Origin: Paracoccus thiocyanatus
Lineage (GTDB): Bacteria > Pseudomonadota > Alphaproteobacteria > Rhodobacterales > Rhodobacteraceae
NCBI RefSeq assembly: GCF_900156255.1
Contig: NZ_FTMK01000002.1
Location: forward strand, 1-64,000
Length of the DNA: 64,000 bases
Reading direction: 5' to 3'
Each line of letters starts with the position of its first letter. The stretch's first letter is position 1. The position numbers and the translations under genes are program-made. This document shows positions 16,560-26,711 of the stretch, in pieces. The notes under the pieces are model-generated. The model was not told the DNA's origin and made no database searches. It saw only the letters and a list, made by a program, of their open reading frames with translations.

Positions 16560-16628
16560 GTCCGTTTCCCCTTTCATGTCCCGCGAAATAGCCTAAACTG
16601 CCTGTCCCGTTGAGGACAAGGCAGGCAG

Positions 16629-17255
16629 ATGAGCAACAGCGACCCGTTCGGTTTCGACATTTCCGCGGCCGCGGACAAGAAGCGCCGCTCACGCGGGCGA
16701 CGCGGCATGTCCGGCGCCTTCGAGACCTCGACGCGGCAATGCGACAAGGAAGGCTGCAACGAGCCCGGCCAGTATCGCGCGCCGAAATCGCCGCGTGCGC
16801 TGGACGAATATTACTGGTTCTGCAAGGAACATGTCCGCGAATACAACCTGAACTGGAACTATTTCCAGGGCCAGTCCGAAGCCGAATTCCAGGAGTTTCT
16901 GGACAATGCCACGGTCTGGGAACGCCCGACCAAGCCCTTTGGCCGCGCGACGCAGGAACAGAAATGGGCGCGGCACGGCATCGACGACCCGCTGGAGATC
17001 CTGGGGACCAACGGCACCAACCCCGAATTGCGCACGCGCACGGCCCGCAAGCTGCCGCCGACCGAGCGCCGGGCGCTGGAGATCCTTGAAGCCAAGGACA
17101 GCTGGAGCCGCGCGGAAATCCGCAAGCAATACAAGTCCCTGGTCAAGGATCTTCATCCCGACATGAATGGTGGCGACCGTTCGGACGAAGATCGCTTGCA
17201 GGAAGTGGTCTGGGCCTGGGACCAGATCAAGGACAGCCGCAGCTTCAGGGATTGA
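16629..17255 (+). CDS. J-domain (DnaJ-like) protein with an N-terminal zinc-like CxxxxC...CxxH motif
   Basis: 208 residues. The J domain is at the C terminus: residues about 146-208, with WSRAEIRKQYKSLVKDLHPD containing the HPD tripeptide at 176-178 that stimulates DnaK ATPase. The N-terminal half is basic (KKRRSRGRRG) and then shows C38, C43, C65 and H68 in a spacing that could hold zinc. No glycine-rich or DnaJ zinc repeats are present, so it is a specialised co-chaperone and not DnaJ itself. The client is unknown. It is divergent from bolA and convergent with metK, and a repeat element begins five bases after its stop. Confidence 0.88.
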   Translation: MSNSDPFGFDISAAADKKRRSRGRRGMSGAFETSTRQCDKEGCNEPGQYRAPKSPRALDEYYWFCKEHVREYNLNWNYFQGQSEAEFQEFLDNATVWERPTKPFGRATQEQKWARHGIDDPLEILGTNGTNPELRTRTARKLPPTERRALEILEAKDSWSRAEIRKQYKSLVKDLHPDMNGGDRSDEDRLQEVVWAWDQIKDSRSFRD

Positions 17256-17260
17256 AGAAT

Positions 17261-17335
17261 GGGGGCTTTGCGCCCCCACGCCCGACGGGCAGGCCCGCCG
17301 GGCTTCCCCCGCAGGATATTTTTCCACGAAAGAAG
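17261..17335 (+). repeat. Intergenic repeat element, long form (copy A)
   Basis: It starts with a GGGGGC-TTT-GCGCCCCC hairpin immediately after the J-domain gene and ends in the 22-bp core (17314-17335): GGATATTT, three variable bases, CACGAAAGAAG. Copy B follows in inverted orientation, so each of the two convergent genes is followed by one copy in its own sense direction. Confidence 0.9.
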
Positions 17336-17359
17336 CGAAGAAAAGCCGCGCCCGCCCGG

Positions 17360-17417
17360 CTTCTTTCGTGCCTAAATATCCTGGGGGAGCGCGGAACGCG
17401 CGGGGGCAAAGCCCCCC
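17360..17417 (-). repeat. Intergenic repeat element, long form (copy B)
   Basis: The inverted partner of copy A: on the minus strand, GGGGGGCTTTGCCCCC begins 8 bases after the metK stop and the 22-bp core ends at 17360 (core 17360-17381). Together A and B form an imperfect 150-bp inverted repeat between the convergent genes and probably serve as a bidirectional 3' end. Confidence 0.9.
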
Positions 17418-17425
17418 CTGCGGCC

Positions 17426-18592
17426 TTACAGCTCGCGCTTGATCGCCTCGGCCAGGTCGGTCCGCTCCCAGGAAAAGCCGCCATCGGTATCCGGCGTGCG
17501 GCCGAAATGGCCATAGGCAGCGGTGCGGCGATAGATCGGGCGGCACAGCGCCAGATGCTCGCGGATGCCGCGCGGCGTCAGGTCCATGGCACGCGAAACG
17601 GCGCGCTCGATCTCGGCTTCGGGGACTTCGCTGGTGCCGAAGGTATCGGCATAGATCGACAGCGGCTTTGCCACGCCGATCGCATAGGACAGTTGGATCA
17701 CGCAGCGCGTCGCAAGCCCGGCCGCGACCACGTTCTTGGCCAGGTAGCGCGCCGCATAGGCGGCCGAGCGGTCCACCTTGGTCGGGTCCTTGCCGGAAAA
17801 GGCACCGCCGCCATGCGCGGCCGCGCCGCCATAAGTATCGACGACGATCTTGCGCCCGGTCAGGCCGGTATCCCCGTCCGGCCCGCCGATCACGAAAGTG
17901 CCCGTGGGGTTCACCCACCATTCGGTGTTCTCGGTCAGCCATTCCGCGGGCAGAACCTCGCGGATATAGGGCTCGACGATGGCGCGGACATCGTCCGATG
18001 ATTGGCCTTCGTCCTTGTGCTGGTGCGACAGGACCAGGCTGGTGATCTCGACCGGCTTGCCGTTTTCATAGCGCAGGCTCAGTTGCGATTTGGCATCCGG
18101 GCCCAGCGTCGGCTCGGCGCCGGATTTGCGCACCTCGGCCAGGCGGCGCAGGATCGCGTGGGCATATTGGATCGGCGCCGGCATCAGTTCCGGCGTCTCG
18201 TCCACGGCATAGCCGAACATGATGCCCTGGTCGCCCGCGCCGTCGCGGTCCACGCCCTGGCTGATATGAGCGGATTGCTCGTGCAGGTAGTTGTGGACAT
18301 GGCAGGTGTTCCAGTGGAACTTTTCCTGTTCATAGCCGATATCGCGGATGGTATTGCGGGCGATCTCGGTGATGCGGCCCATATATTCGCCCAGCTTTTT
18401 CTGGTCGGTCAGCCCGATCTCGCCGCCGACGACCACCGTCCCGGTGGTGGCGAAGGTTTCGCAGGCGACGCGCGCGGCCGGGTCCTCGGCCAGGAGCGCG
18501 TCCAGGACCGCATCCGAGATCTGGTCGCACAATTTGTCGGGGTGGCCCTCGGAGACGGATTCCGAGGTGAACACATAGTCCTGTCTGGCCAT
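17426..18592 (-). CDS. metK: S-adenosylmethionine synthetase
   Basis: 388 residues. Signatures include [20 protein letters not shown], the ATP/methionine-site [12 protein letters not shown], and the glycine-rich [16 protein letters not shown] loop. It makes SAM from methionine and ATP. The start at ATG 18592 ([12 protein letters not shown]) is preceded by CGGAG, and this ribosome site is the 3' part of a SAM/SAH riboswitch, so translation is under product control. lnt lies upstream on the same strand, but a separate promoter between them supports independent expression. Confidence 0.97.
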   Translation of the reverse strand: MARQDYVFTSESVSEGHPDKLCDQISDAVLDALLAEDPAARVACETFATTGTVVVGGEIGLTDQKKLGEYMGRITEIARNTIRDIGYEQEKFHWNTCHVHNYLHEQSAHISQGVDRDGAGDQGIMFGYAVDETPELMPAPIQYAHAILRRLAEVRKSGAEPTLGPDAKSQLSLRYENGKPVEITSLVLSHQHKDEGQSSDDVRAIVEPYIREVLPAEWLTENTEWWVNPTGTFVIGGPDGDTGLTGRKIVVDTYGGAAAHGGGAFSGKDPTKVDRSAAYAARYLAKNVVAAGLATRCVIQLSYAIGVAKPLSIYADTFGTSEVPEAEIERAVSRAMDLTPRGIREHLALCRPIYRRTAAYGHFGRTPDTDGGFSWERTDLAEAIKREL

Positions 18593-18597
18593 GAAGT

Positions 18598-18646
18598 TGC
18601 TCCGTTGAAATGACGCCGCCACGCCAGGAAGCCGTTGTGACGGTCA
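18598..18646 (-). promoter_or_regulatory. SAM/SAH riboswitch in the metK leader
   Basis: Minus strand, ending six bases before the metK ATG. A seven-base-pair stem (CCGTCAC with GTGGCGG, one G-U pair) closes the loop AACGGCTTCCTGGC, and a GGAGCA ribosome-binding segment lies downstream. The loop is identical to the one I recall for the solved env9b SAM/SAH riboswitch. Its GGCTTCC can pair with GGAGC to form the pseudoknot that hides the ribosome site when SAM or SAH is bound. The class is known mainly from Rhodobacterales metK leaders. Confidence 0.93.
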
Positions 18647-18652
18647 GGCAAA

Positions 18653-18681
18653 GCGTTAGTGGACGCGGGGGGCGGCGTCAA
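18653..18681 (-). promoter_or_regulatory. Probable sigma-70-type promoter of metK
   Basis: On the minus strand, TTGACG (18676-18681) and TAACGC (18653-18658) are separated by 17 bp. The expected transcript start, near 18646, coincides with the 5' edge of the riboswitch. The -35 hexamer overlaps the lnt stop codon. Confidence 0.6.
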
Positions 18682-20216
18682 CTGCGCAACGCGCGGGGCC
18701 GGCGCGCCGCGACCAGCAGCAAGGCCGCCAGCGCCAGCGCCAAGGCCGGCCAATCGCCAAGCCGCGACCAGGGCGTCGGCGGCAGCGCGCCGGGGAGCGC
18801 CGCGTCGATGCGGCCGGCGCGGTTCAGGCCCAGCGTGGCGCGCAGCCCCCCGCGGGCGTCGATTACCGCCGAGACGCCGGTATTGGCCGCCCGCATCAGC
18901 GGCAGGCCCGATTCGATGGCGCGCAGCCTGGCCTGGGCCAGATGCTGCCAGGGTCCCGACCATTGACCGAACCAGGCGTCGTTGGTGACTTGCAAAAGCC
19001 AGGAGGGCCGGTTTTCCCCGCTGACAAGGTGGTCCGAGAACACGGCCTCGTAGCAGATCAGCGGCTGCATCGGCGGCAGGCCGGGCAGGCGCATGACCTG
19101 CGGGCCGGGGCCGGCGGAATAGCCGAAGCCGTGCTGGGCGGCAAAGGCGCGGATGCCAAGCTGCGCCATCATGTCGCCCCAGGGCGTGTATTCGCCAAAG
19201 GGCACCAGGTGGAACTTGTCGTAGATCGGACCGATGCCCTGGGCCGAAAATTCGGTCAGGCTGTTGAAGTAACGCTCGCCCTCGACCCGCTGGATGCCCA
19301 GCACGACCGGGGCGCCGACATAGGCGGCGATGTCCTGCGGTGCGGTGCCGGCTTGTTCCAGCAGGAAGTTCACCGCGGTTTCGGGCCAGATCACCGCGTC
19401 GGGCGGCGGCATGTCGGGGTCGCGGATGGCCGACAGGTCGAGCAGGCGTCGGAAGAACACCTCGGACCACCAGGGATCCCATTTCAGCGCCTGGGTGGCA
19501 TCGGGCTGGACCAGGCGCAGCCGCATTCCGGTATCGGGCGGCAGGGGCTGGGCCAGCCGCGCCAGCCCCGCGCTCCAGGCCGTGGCGACGACCAGCAGGG
19601 CCAGCACCGTGCCGGGCAGCGCCGGGAACCGGCCGGGCCGGCGAAAGCACAGGGGCAGGGCGGCGGCCAGCATGGTCAGGCCGGAAAGCCCGATCGCACC
19701 CAGCGTCGCCGCGACCTGGCCGGCGGGGGTGTCGATCCAGACATGGCCGGTCAGTGCCCAGGGCAGGCCGGTGAAGATCCAGCCGCGCAGCCAGTCCGAC
19801 AGCACCATCAGCGCCGCGAAGGCAAGGCCCTGCCGGGGAAAGCCGGGCGCCAGGCGGCCGGCGAGCCAAGCCGGAACGGTCCAGAACAGCGCCCCCCCGG
19901 CGGCCATGAAGAGCAGCGCAAAGGGGGCCATCCAGCCATAGGTCTCGGGCTCGACAAGAAAGGGTTCGACGATCCAGGACATGGCCAGCGCGAAATGGCC
20001 CAGCCCGGCGGCAAAGCCGTGCCAGGCTGCGGCGCCGGGCGTCGCGGCGCGGGCGATGCGATGGCAAAGCAGCGCCAGCGCCAGCAGCGTCAGCGGCCAA
20101 AGACCCCAGGGCGCCTGACCCAGCGCAGCCATGGCCCCCAGCCCCGCGTCAAGGCCGAGCGCCGCCCAGGAAAGGCGGCCGCGTCGTGCCGGGGACATGC
20201 AGGCCGGAACGGCCAT
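18678..20216 (-). CDS. lnt: Apolipoprotein N-acyltransferase
   Basis: 512 residues: about six N-terminal membrane helices, then a nitrilase-like domain in the periplasm. The Glu-Lys-Cys catalytic set is visible in VIWPETAVNF, YDKFHLVPFGEYTPWG and PLICYEAVFS. Lnt adds the third acyl chain to lipoproteins, the last maturation step before Lol sorting; lolCD and the lipoprotein gene mlaA are elsewhere in this window. Its start at 20216 lies 10 bp after the helicase stop on the same strand; ATG 20198 is an alternative, and neither has a strong ribosome site. Confidence 0.95.
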   Translation of the reverse strand: MAVPACMSPARRGRLSWAALGLDAGLGAMAALGQAPWGLWPLTLLALALLCHRIARAATPGAAAWHGFAAGLGHFALAMSWIVEPFLVEPETYGWMAPFALLFMAAGGALFWTVPAWLAGRLAPGFPRQGLAFAALMVLSDWLRGWIFTGLPWALTGHVWIDTPAGQVAATLGAIGLSGLTMLAAALPLCFRRPGRFPALPGTVLALLVVATAWSAGLARLAQPLPPDTGMRLRLVQPDATQALKWDPWWSEVFFRRLLDLSAIRDPDMPPPDAVIWPETAVNFLLEQAGTAPQDIAAYVGAPVVLGIQRVEGERYFNSLTEFSAQGIGPIYDKFHLVPFGEYTPWGDMMAQLGIRAFAAQHGFGYSAGPGPQVMRLPGLPPMQPLICYEAVFSDHLVSGENRPSWLLQVTNDAWFGQWSGPWQHLAQARLRAIESGLPLMRAANTGVSAVIDARGGLRATLGLNRAGRIDAALPGALPPTPWSRLGDWPALALALAALLLVAARRPRALRS

Positions 20217-20226
20217 GGGCGCGGTC

Positions 20227-22416
20227 TCAGGTCCCGGCGGCGCTGTCGTCGGGGCCGGTTTCCGGGGCCGCAGCCGCGCCGCCAGCCGTTTCCGCAGCCG
20301 GCTGTTCTGCCGCGGGTTGTTCTGCCGCCGACGGTTCTGCCGGCGCGGCCGCCTTGGCCCTGGGCTTGCGCGGAGCGCGCGGCTTGGCGGGCGTCCGGGC
20401 GGTCTTGCGCGCAGGCTTGGCCGGGGCCTCGGCCGGCGCGGCTTCGGGCTGCTCGCCGTCGGTTGCGGGCTCGGCCGCGCTTGGATCAGCGGCTCGCGCG
20501 CCGGAAAGCTCGGCCGGGGCGGGCTCGGCCTTGGGCTTGGTCACGCGCGGCTTGCGCTTGCGGACCGGCTTTTCCTGGGCCGGTTCGCCGGGCGCCGCGT
20601 CGGCCGTTTCCGCCGCCTGCACGGCCTGCGGTTCGGCTGCCGAGGCAGGCTCTGGCTGGGATGCGGCGGCCTCGGTATTTTCCGCGCCTTGTTCAGGCTG
20701 GGCCTGTTTCGGCTCGATCGGTTCCGGCTCTGCCTGGACGGGTTCCGGCTGGACGGGTTCCGCCTGGATGGGCTCGGCCCGCTTCTCGTCCTGGCCTTGC
20801 TCGGGGCGGTTTCGCGCCGCGCGCTGCCGCCTGGCTGGTGCCTGCCTGTCGGTATCGGCACGGGCGCGCGGCGTTTCCGCATCCGGCTGGGCGGCCACGA
20901 CGTCGTCGGCGGGTGCGGCATCGGCCGGTTCGGTAAAGCCGGGGCGGAAGCTGCGGGTCATGAATTCGGGCATGTGATCGCCCATGCCCATGACCGGGTG
21001 GCGGTCGGTGCGGCGGTCGTCGCGCCGGTCATGGCGGTCGCCATGACGCTCGCGGCGCTCGTCCCTGCGTTCGTCGCGGGGGGCGCGCTCTGGCCGGCGG
21101 TCGACCTGCTCGGGTGCGGGGCTGGCCTCGGCGCGCGGTTCGGCGGCGGGGACGGGCGGGCGCTGCTCGCTGTCGTCGCGGCGGCCGCGACGCTCGCGGC
21201 CGCGGTCCTTGCGGCCGCTTTCGCGCGCCGGCCGGGGCGCGTCCTGCGCGGCGCTGGACAGGGTAAAGCCCTCGGGCACCGGGGCGCGGGGCAGGGCCTG
21301 CTTGACCAGCGATTCGATGGCGCCCAGGTATTTTTCGTCCGCAGGCGTCGCGATCGAGATGGCGGTGCCCAGCCGCCCGGCGCGGCCGGTGCGGCCGATG
21401 CGGTGGACGTAATCCTCGGCATGGCTGGGCAGGTCGAAGTTGAACACATGGCTGACCGCCGGGATGTCCAGGCCCCGCGCCGCCACGTCCGAAGCGACCA
21501 GGAAGCGCAGCGTGCCTTCGCGGAACCCGTCCAGCGTCGCCGTGCGGTGGCGCTGGTCCAGGTCGCCATGGATCGGCGCGGCGTCGAAACCGTGCGCTTT
21601 CAGCGACTTGGCGACGATGTCCACCTCGGTCTTGCGGTTGCAGAAGATGATGGCGTTTTTCAGCCCCTCACCCTCGGCCCGGATCATGGCGCGCAGCAAT
21701 TCGCGTTTTTGCTTGGCGGTCTGGTCGCGGCGCGAGGGGGTGATCTCGACCAGCTTCTGGGTGATCGTCTCGCTGGTGGTGGCCTGGCGGGCGACCTCGA
21801 TACGCTCGGGCGCATGCAGGAAGGTGTCGGTGATGCGCTCGATCTCGGGCGCCATGGTGGCGCTGAAGAACAGCGTTTGCCGGGTAAAGGGCGTAAGCTG
21901 GAAGATGCGCTCGATATCGGGGATGAAACCCATGTCGAGCATGCGGTCGGCCTCGTCCACCACCATGATCTGCACGCCGGTCAGCAGCAGCTTGCCGCGC
22001 TCGAAATGATCCAGCAGCCGGCCGGGCGTCGCGATCAGCACATCGACGCCGCGGTCGATCAGCTTGTCCTGTTCGCCAAAGGAAACGCCGCCGATCAGCA
22101 GCGCCTTGGTCAGGCGCGTGTGCTTGGCGTAGATGTCGAAATTCTCGGCCACCTGGGCGGCCAGTTCGCGCGTCGGGCACAGCACCAGGCTGCGCGGCAT
22201 CCGCGCCCGCGCCCGGCCGCGGCCCAGCAGCGTGATCATCGGCAGGGTGAAGCTGGCGGTCTTGCCGGTGCCGGTCTGGGCGATGCCCAGCACGTCGCGC
22301 CCTTCCAGCGCCGGGGGAATCGCCCCCTCCTGGATCGGCGTGGGCGATTCATAGCCCGCTTCGGCGATGGCTTTCAGAACCTTGGGGTCCAGCTTCAGAT
22401 CGGAAAACTTGGTCAT
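20227..22416 (-). CDS. DEAD-box RNA helicase, RhlE-like, with a long low-complexity tail
   Basis: 729 residues. The helicase core occupies about residues 1-375: Q motif [35 protein letters not shown], and [11 protein letters not shown]. The remaining 350 residues are low complexity: first a basic and acidic Arg/Asp stretch ([20 protein letters not shown]), then Pro/Glu/Ala-rich sequence with [20 protein letters not shown] repeats and a Lys/Ala/Pro-rich end. Such tails bind RNA and favour condensates in RhlE/DeaD proteins. It probably works in ribosome assembly or RNA turnover. The lnt gene follows closely. Confidence 0.93.
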   Translation of the reverse strand: MTKFSDLKLDPKVLKAIAEAGYESPTPIQEGAIPPALEGRDVLGIAQTGTGKTASFTLPMITLLGRGRARARMPRSLVLCPTRELAAQVAENFDIYAKHTRLTKALLIGGVSFGEQDKLIDRGVDVLIATPGRLLDHFERGKLLLTGVQIMVVDEADRMLDMGFIPDIERIFQLTPFTRQTLFFSATMAPEIERITDTFLHAPERIEVARQATTSETITQKLVEITPSRRDQTAKQKRELLRAMIRAEGEGLKNAIIFCNRKTEVDIVAKSLKAHGFDAAPIHGDLDQRHRTATLDGFREGTLRFLVASDVAARGLDIPAVSHVFNFDLPSHAEDYVHRIGRTGRAGRLGTAISIATPADEKYLGAIESLVKQALPRAPVPEGFTLSSAAQDAPRPARESGRKDRGRERRGRRDDSEQRPPVPAAEPRAEASPAPEQVDRRPERAPRDERRDERRERHGDRHDRRDDRRTDRHPVMGMGDHMPEFMTRSFRPGFTEPADAAPADDVVAAQPDAETPRARADTDRQAPARRQRAARNRPEQGQDEKRAEPIQAEPVQPEPVQAEPEPIEPKQAQPEQGAENTEAAASQPEPASAAEPQAVQAAETADAAPGEPAQEKPVRKRKPRVTKPKAEPAPAELSGARAADPSAAEPATDGEQPEAAPAEAPAKPARKTARTPAKPRAPRKPRAKAAAPAEPSAAEQPAAEQPAAETAGGAAAAPETGPDDSAAGT

Positions 22417-22673
22417 TCAGGGCTTTCGTATCAATGCGCGGGGTCGCCGCGCCGTGCTTGCGTCCATCGCCGCCCAACCGGGAAACCGGGGGGTTCGCGG
22501 CGGGTCGGGACGCAATTTCCGCACGCCCCTCGCCTTGCCTGCCGGATGCAGACAGGGCGGGCCTAGCCGAAAACCTGCCCTTCGTCAATCTGATGCGAAA
22601 ACGCGGCTTGGCCGCCCGGTTGACGGCCCCCTTGGCCAGGCGCTATCCCCGGACGATCTTACGGATGGAAACC

Positions 22674-24419
22674 ATGAACCTTTTCTCGGATATCCGCACG
22701 CTGGTCCTTGACGCGCTGGCGCAGATGGAGCGGGCGGGCGATCTGCCCGCGGGCCTCGACACCGCCAATGTGACGGTCGAGCCGCCGCGGGACGCCGCGC
22801 ATGGCGACATGGCCACCAATGCCGCCATGGTGCTGGCCAAGCCCGCGGGATTGAAGCCGCGCGACATTGCCCAGGCGCTGGCCGCCCGCCTGGCCGCCGA
22901 CCCCCGCATCGCCTTGGCCGAGGTGGCGGGGCCGGGCTTTCTGAACCTGCGGCTGGCGCCGGGCGAATGGCAGGCGGTGATCCGCGCGGCGCTGGCCCAG
23001 GGCGGCGATTACGGCCGTTCGGACATGGGCCGGGGCCAGCGCATCAACGTGGAATTCGTCAGCGCCAACCCGACCGGGCCGATGCATGTCGGCCACACCC
23101 GCGGCGCGGTCTTTGGCGATGCGCTGGCGGCGCTTCTGGATTTCGCCGGGCACGAGGTCACGCGCGAATATTACATCAACGACGGCGGTGCCCAGGTCGA
23201 TGTGCTGGCGCGTTCCGCCTATGAACGCTACCGAGAGGCCAACGGGCTGGAGCCCGAGATCCGCGAGGGGCTTTATCCCGGCGATTACCTGATCCCGGTG
23301 GGCGAGGCGCTGAAGGCGAAATACGGCACCAGCCTGCTGAAAAAGCCGGAATCCGAATGGCTGGCCGAGATCCGCAGCTTCGCCACCGAGGCGATGATGG
23401 AGATGATCCGCGCCGACCTGGCGCTGCTCAACGTCCATATGGACGTGTTTTCCAGCGAAAAGGCGCTTTACGGCACCGGCCGGATCGAGGCGGCGATCGA
23501 GCGGCTGCGCCAGCAGGGCCTGATCTACGAAGGCGTGCTGGAGCCGCCCAAGGGCAAGACCCCCGAGGATTGGGAGCCGCGGGAACAGACGCTGTTCCGC
23601 TCGACCGCGCATGGCGACGACGTGGACCGGCCGGTCAAGAAATCGGACGGCGCCTGGACCTATTTCGCCCCCGACATCGCCTATCACTGGGACAAGATCG
23701 AGCGCGGCTATGACGCGCTGATCGACGTGTTCGGCGCCGACCATGGCGGCTATGTCAAGCGCATGACCGCGGCGGTCAAGGCGCTGTCGGACGGCCGGGT
23801 GCCGCTGGACGTCAAGCTGATCCAGCTTGTGCGGCTGTTCAGGAACGGCGAGCCCTTCAAGATGTCCAAGCGCGCCGGCACCTTCGTCACCCTGCGCGAC
23901 GTGGTCGAGCAGGCGGGCGCGGACGTGACCCGTTTCCACATGCTGACGCGCAAGAACGACGCGGCGCTGGATTTCGACTTTGCCCGCGTGCTGGAACAGT
24001 CCAAGGACAACCCCGTCTGGTATGTGCAATATGCCAGCGCGCGGGTGAACTCGGTCCTGGGCAAGGCGGCCGAGATGGGCGTCGACACCCTGGACGCGGC
24101 GCTGGCGCAGGCGGATCTGGCGCAGCTTGCGCATCCGGCCGAGCTGGAACTGGCGCGCAAAGTTGCAGAATGGCCACGCACGGTCGAGATCGCCGCTCGC
24201 GCGCACGAGCCGCACCGGATCGCGTTTTTCCTTTACGATATTGCGTCCGAGCTGCATTCGCTTTGGAACCGCGGCAATGACGAACCGGCCCTGCGTTTCC
24301 TGCAAGAGGGCGACATGCAGGCCACGGCGGCGAAAATCGCCCTGCTGCGGTCCGTCGGCGTTGTCATTTCGGCCGGTCTTGGTATCTTGGGTGTCACTCC
24401 GGCCAAGGAAATGCGCTGA
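22674..24419 (+). CDS. argS: Arginyl-tRNA synthetase
   Basis: 581 residues, a class I synthetase. The HIGH-type motif is in [13 protein letters not shown], the KMSKS-type loop is [10 protein letters not shown], and the C-terminal anticodon domain ends the protein. [15 protein letters not shown] is the typical ArgRS N-terminal region. ATG 22674 ([10 protein letters not shown]) is chosen from family length; ATG 22665, three codons upstream, is possible. It is divergent from the helicase gene, with the intervening 257 bp holding no gene I can support. The SPOR-domain gene follows 66 bp downstream. Confidence 0.96.
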   Translation: MNLFSDIRTLVLDALAQMERAGDLPAGLDTANVTVEPPRDAAHGDMATNAAMVLAKPAGLKPRDIAQALAARLAADPRIALAEVAGPGFLNLRLAPGEWQAVIRAALAQGGDYGRSDMGRGQRINVEFVSANPTGPMHVGHTRGAVFGDALAALLDFAGHEVTREYYINDGGAQVDVLARSAYERYREANGLEPEIREGLYPGDYLIPVGEALKAKYGTSLLKKPESEWLAEIRSFATEAMMEMIRADLALLNVHMDVFSSEKALYGTGRIEAAIERLRQQGLIYEGVLEPPKGKTPEDWEPREQTLFRSTAHGDDVDRPVKKSDGAWTYFAPDIAYHWDKIERGYDALIDVFGADHGGYVKRMTAAVKALSDGRVPLDVKLIQLVRLFRNGEPFKMSKRAGTFVTLRDVVEQAGADVTRFHMLTRKNDAALDFDFARVLEQSKDNPVWYVQYASARVNSVLGKAAEMGVDTLDAALAQADLAQLAHPAELELARKVAEWPRTVEIAARAHEPHRIAFFLYDIASELHSLWNRGNDEPALRFLQEGDMQATAAKIALLRSVGVVISAGLGILGVTPAKEMR

Positions 24420-24485
24420 GAAACGGCGCCTGCCGGGGCGAGCAGTTGAACAAGCAGCGTCGGGACAACCGGCAGGCAGGCAGGA

Positions 24486-25655
24486 ATGACGGTAGTAGAT
24501 TTCCGCTCTTCGGGCGGGTTTGACGGGTCGCAGCCCCATGGGCTGTCGCATGACTATTCCCATGCCGATGGGCAACAGGGCCATTCCGGCGACTGGCAGG
24601 ATCAGGACTGGCAGGAAAGCGGCTGGGACGACCAGCCCTATCGCTCGGACGCCGAGTCGCTGGTCGATTCGCCGTCACTTTTGGGGCGGGTCACGCGGCT
24701 GACGCATTACCTGGGGGCGCTGGTCTCGGTCGGGCTGATCGTGATCCTGGCGGTCTGGGGCTACAAGCTTGTGGTCCGCGACGTCTCGGGCGTGCCGGTG
24801 ATCCGCGCGGTCGAGGGCGAGGCCCGCACCGCGCCCGACAATCCGGGCGGCGAACTGACCCATCGCACCGGCCTGGCCGTGAACTCGGTCGCAGCCGGCG
24901 CCGACGCGCAGCCGGTGGACCGCGTGGCCATCGCGCCGCAGCCCGCCGGGCTGGAGCCGCAGGACGTGGCCATGGGCGAGTTCGGCGCCACGGCGCAAGA
25001 GCCTTCGCACCCCGTCGAATTGCCGCTGCTGGAGGAAACCGCCCGCGTCATCGCCCGCCCCGACGGCGAGGCCCCGACCGAGGCCGATCCCGCGGCGCAA
25101 TCCGTGGCCAGTGCAGTGATCTCGGACGCCCCGGCGGCCGAGGCCCCGGTCAACGAGGTCGTGACCGACCTGGCCGGCAACCAGACCCGCGACACCGCCA
25201 TCACCACGGCATTGGCCGAGGCCGGGGCGACGCCCGCCGCCATCGCGCAATCCTCGCGCCCGGCGCCGCGTCCGCGCCGCATGGCCGCCGCGGCGACGGT
25301 CGCAAGCGATGCCGCGCCCACACCGGCCGCTGCCGCCCCCGAAACCCGCCCCGATGCCGCGCCGCAAGCCGCAGCCCCGGCCCAAAGCCCGGCCCAGGTC
25401 GCGCCGGGCGCGCCGCTGGTGCAGATCGGCGCCTTTGACAGCGACGCGCTGGCGCGGGGCGAATGGGACCGCGTATCGGGCAAGTTCTCTGCGCTGTTCG
25501 CCGGCAAGGGCCTGGTGGTCCAGGAGCACAAGGCGAACGGCCGCAGCTTCTGGCGGCTGCGCGCCGCGGGCTTCGCCTCCAAGGACGACGCCCGCCGCTT
25601 TTGCGCCGCCCTGATCGCCGAGGGCGTGGACTGCATCCCCGCCACCGCGAACTGA
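24486..25655 (+). CDS. SPOR-domain membrane protein
   Basis: 389 residues. A polar N terminus rich in Gln, Asp and His (about 1-68) is cytoplasmic, one membrane helix spans about 73-95, then a long Ala/Pro/Glu-rich periplasmic linker leads to a SPOR domain at about 310-388 (VQIGAFDSDALARGEW, RAAGFASKDDARRFC). SPOR domains bind denuded glycan strands at the division septum, so this is probably a cell-division or septal peptidoglycan factor. GGCAGGCAGGA precedes ATG 24486. nagZ begins 9 bp after its stop. Confidence 0.88.
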   Translation: MTVVDFRSSGGFDGSQPHGLSHDYSHADGQQGHSGDWQDQDWQESGWDDQPYRSDAESLVDSPSLLGRVTRLTHYLGALVSVGLIVILAVWGYKLVVRDVSGVPVIRAVEGEARTAPDNPGGELTHRTGLAVNSVAAGADAQPVDRVAIAPQPAGLEPQDVAMGEFGATAQEPSHPVELPLLEETARVIARPDGEAPTEADPAAQSVASAVISDAPAAEAPVNEVVTDLAGNQTRDTAITTALAEAGATPAAIAQSSRPAPRPRRMAAAATVASDAAPTPAAAAPETRPDAAPQAAAPAQSPAQVAPGAPLVQIGAFDSDALARGEWDRVSGKFSALFAGKGLVVQEHKANGRSFWRLRAAGFASKDDARRFCAALIAEGVDCIPATAN

Positions 25656-25664
25656 GCCGCTGAC

Positions 25665-26651
25665 GTGACCAGCGCCACGATTCTTGGCGGCATCGCCGGC
25701 CCGGAGTTGAGCCGGGCCGAGCGCGATTTCTTTCGCGCCGCCGACCCTTGGGGATTTATCCTGTTTGCGCGGAATGTCGACACGCCCGACCGCCTGCGCC
25801 GGCTGACCGGCGACTTGCGCGATGCCCTGGGCCGCGACGCGCCGGTGCTGGTCGACCAGGAAGGCGGGCGCGTCCAACGCCTGCGCGCGCCGCATTGGAC
25901 CGACTGGCCCGCGCCCCTGGTCCAGGCCGGACGCGGCGAACGGGCGATCTGGCTGCATCATCACCTGATGGCGCAGGAACTGCGCGCCGTGGGCATAGAT
26001 GCCGATTGCGCCCCGGTGCTGGACATCGCCCGCGACGACACGCATCCCTTCCTGAAGGACCGCTGCCTTGGCGCCGATGCCGGCACGGTGATCCGCCTGG
26101 GCCGCATCGCGGCGCAGGCGATGCTGGCCGCGGGGGTGCTGCCGGTCATCAAGCACATGCCGGGCCATGGCCGGGCGCGGGTGGACAGCCACAAGGACCT
26201 GCCGGTGGTCGAGGCGTCGCTGGAAGAACTGCGCGCCACGGATTTTGCCCCGTTTCGCGCGCTGGCCGACCTGCCCATGGCGATGACCGCGCATATCCGC
26301 TTTGTCGCGCTGGACGACGCGCCCGCCACGGCCTCGGCCCCGGTGGTCAGGATGATCCGGCGCGAGATCGGCTTTGAGGGGCTGCTGATGTCCGACGACA
26401 TCGGCATGCAGGCGCTGTCGGGCAGCCTGGCCGCGCGCGCCGCCGCCACCATTGCCGCCGGCTGCGACCTGGTGCTGTCCTGCAACGAAACCGTGGCGCA
26501 GATGGAAGAGATCGTCGCGGCCGCCGGCGCCATGGCGCCGCGCGCCGTGGCGCGGGGCCAGGCGGCCCTGGCCCTGCGCGACGCGCCGGTGCCGCATGAG
26601 GCCGCGGCGCTGCGGGCCGAACTGGCGGCGCTTGCCGGGCCGGCGGCTTGA
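25665..26651 (+). CDS. nagZ: Beta-N-acetylhexosaminidase (NagZ, glycoside hydrolase family 3)
   Basis: 328 residues. VDQEGGRVQRLRAPHW, KHMPGHGRARVDSHKDLPVV (the His/Asp acid-base loop typical of NagZ) and MSDDIGMQALSG with the nucleophilic Asp are all present. NagZ removes N-acetylglucosamine from anhydromuropeptides in cytoplasmic peptidoglycan recycling. The start is GTG 25665, nine bases after the SPOR gene stop; no ATG is available near the N terminus. Its position between a SPOR protein and scpAB is the usual alphaproteobacterial order. Confidence 0.94.
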   Translation: MTSATILGGIAGPELSRAERDFFRAADPWGFILFARNVDTPDRLRRLTGDLRDALGRDAPVLVDQEGGRVQRLRAPHWTDWPAPLVQAGRGERAIWLHHHLMAQELRAVGIDADCAPVLDIARDDTHPFLKDRCLGADAGTVIRLGRIAAQAMLAAGVLPVIKHMPGHGRARVDSHKDLPVVEASLEELRATDFAPFRALADLPMAMTAHIRFVALDDAPATASAPVVRMIRREIGFEGLLMSDDIGMQALSGSLAARAAATIAAGCDLVLSCNETVAQMEEIVAAAGAMAPRAVARGQAALALRDAPVPHEAAALRAELAALAGPAA

Positions 26652-26711
26652 CCCGTTGACTAAGCCCGGCCTATGGCGGATTCTGCGCAGGTTCCCTTGC
26701 CTGGACGCGAC

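Noticed and set aside
17261..17417. A single large inverted repeat as an insertion element or transposon end
   Set aside because: The arms are two oppositely oriented copies of a dispersed element that also occurs singly; there is no transposase and no target duplication.
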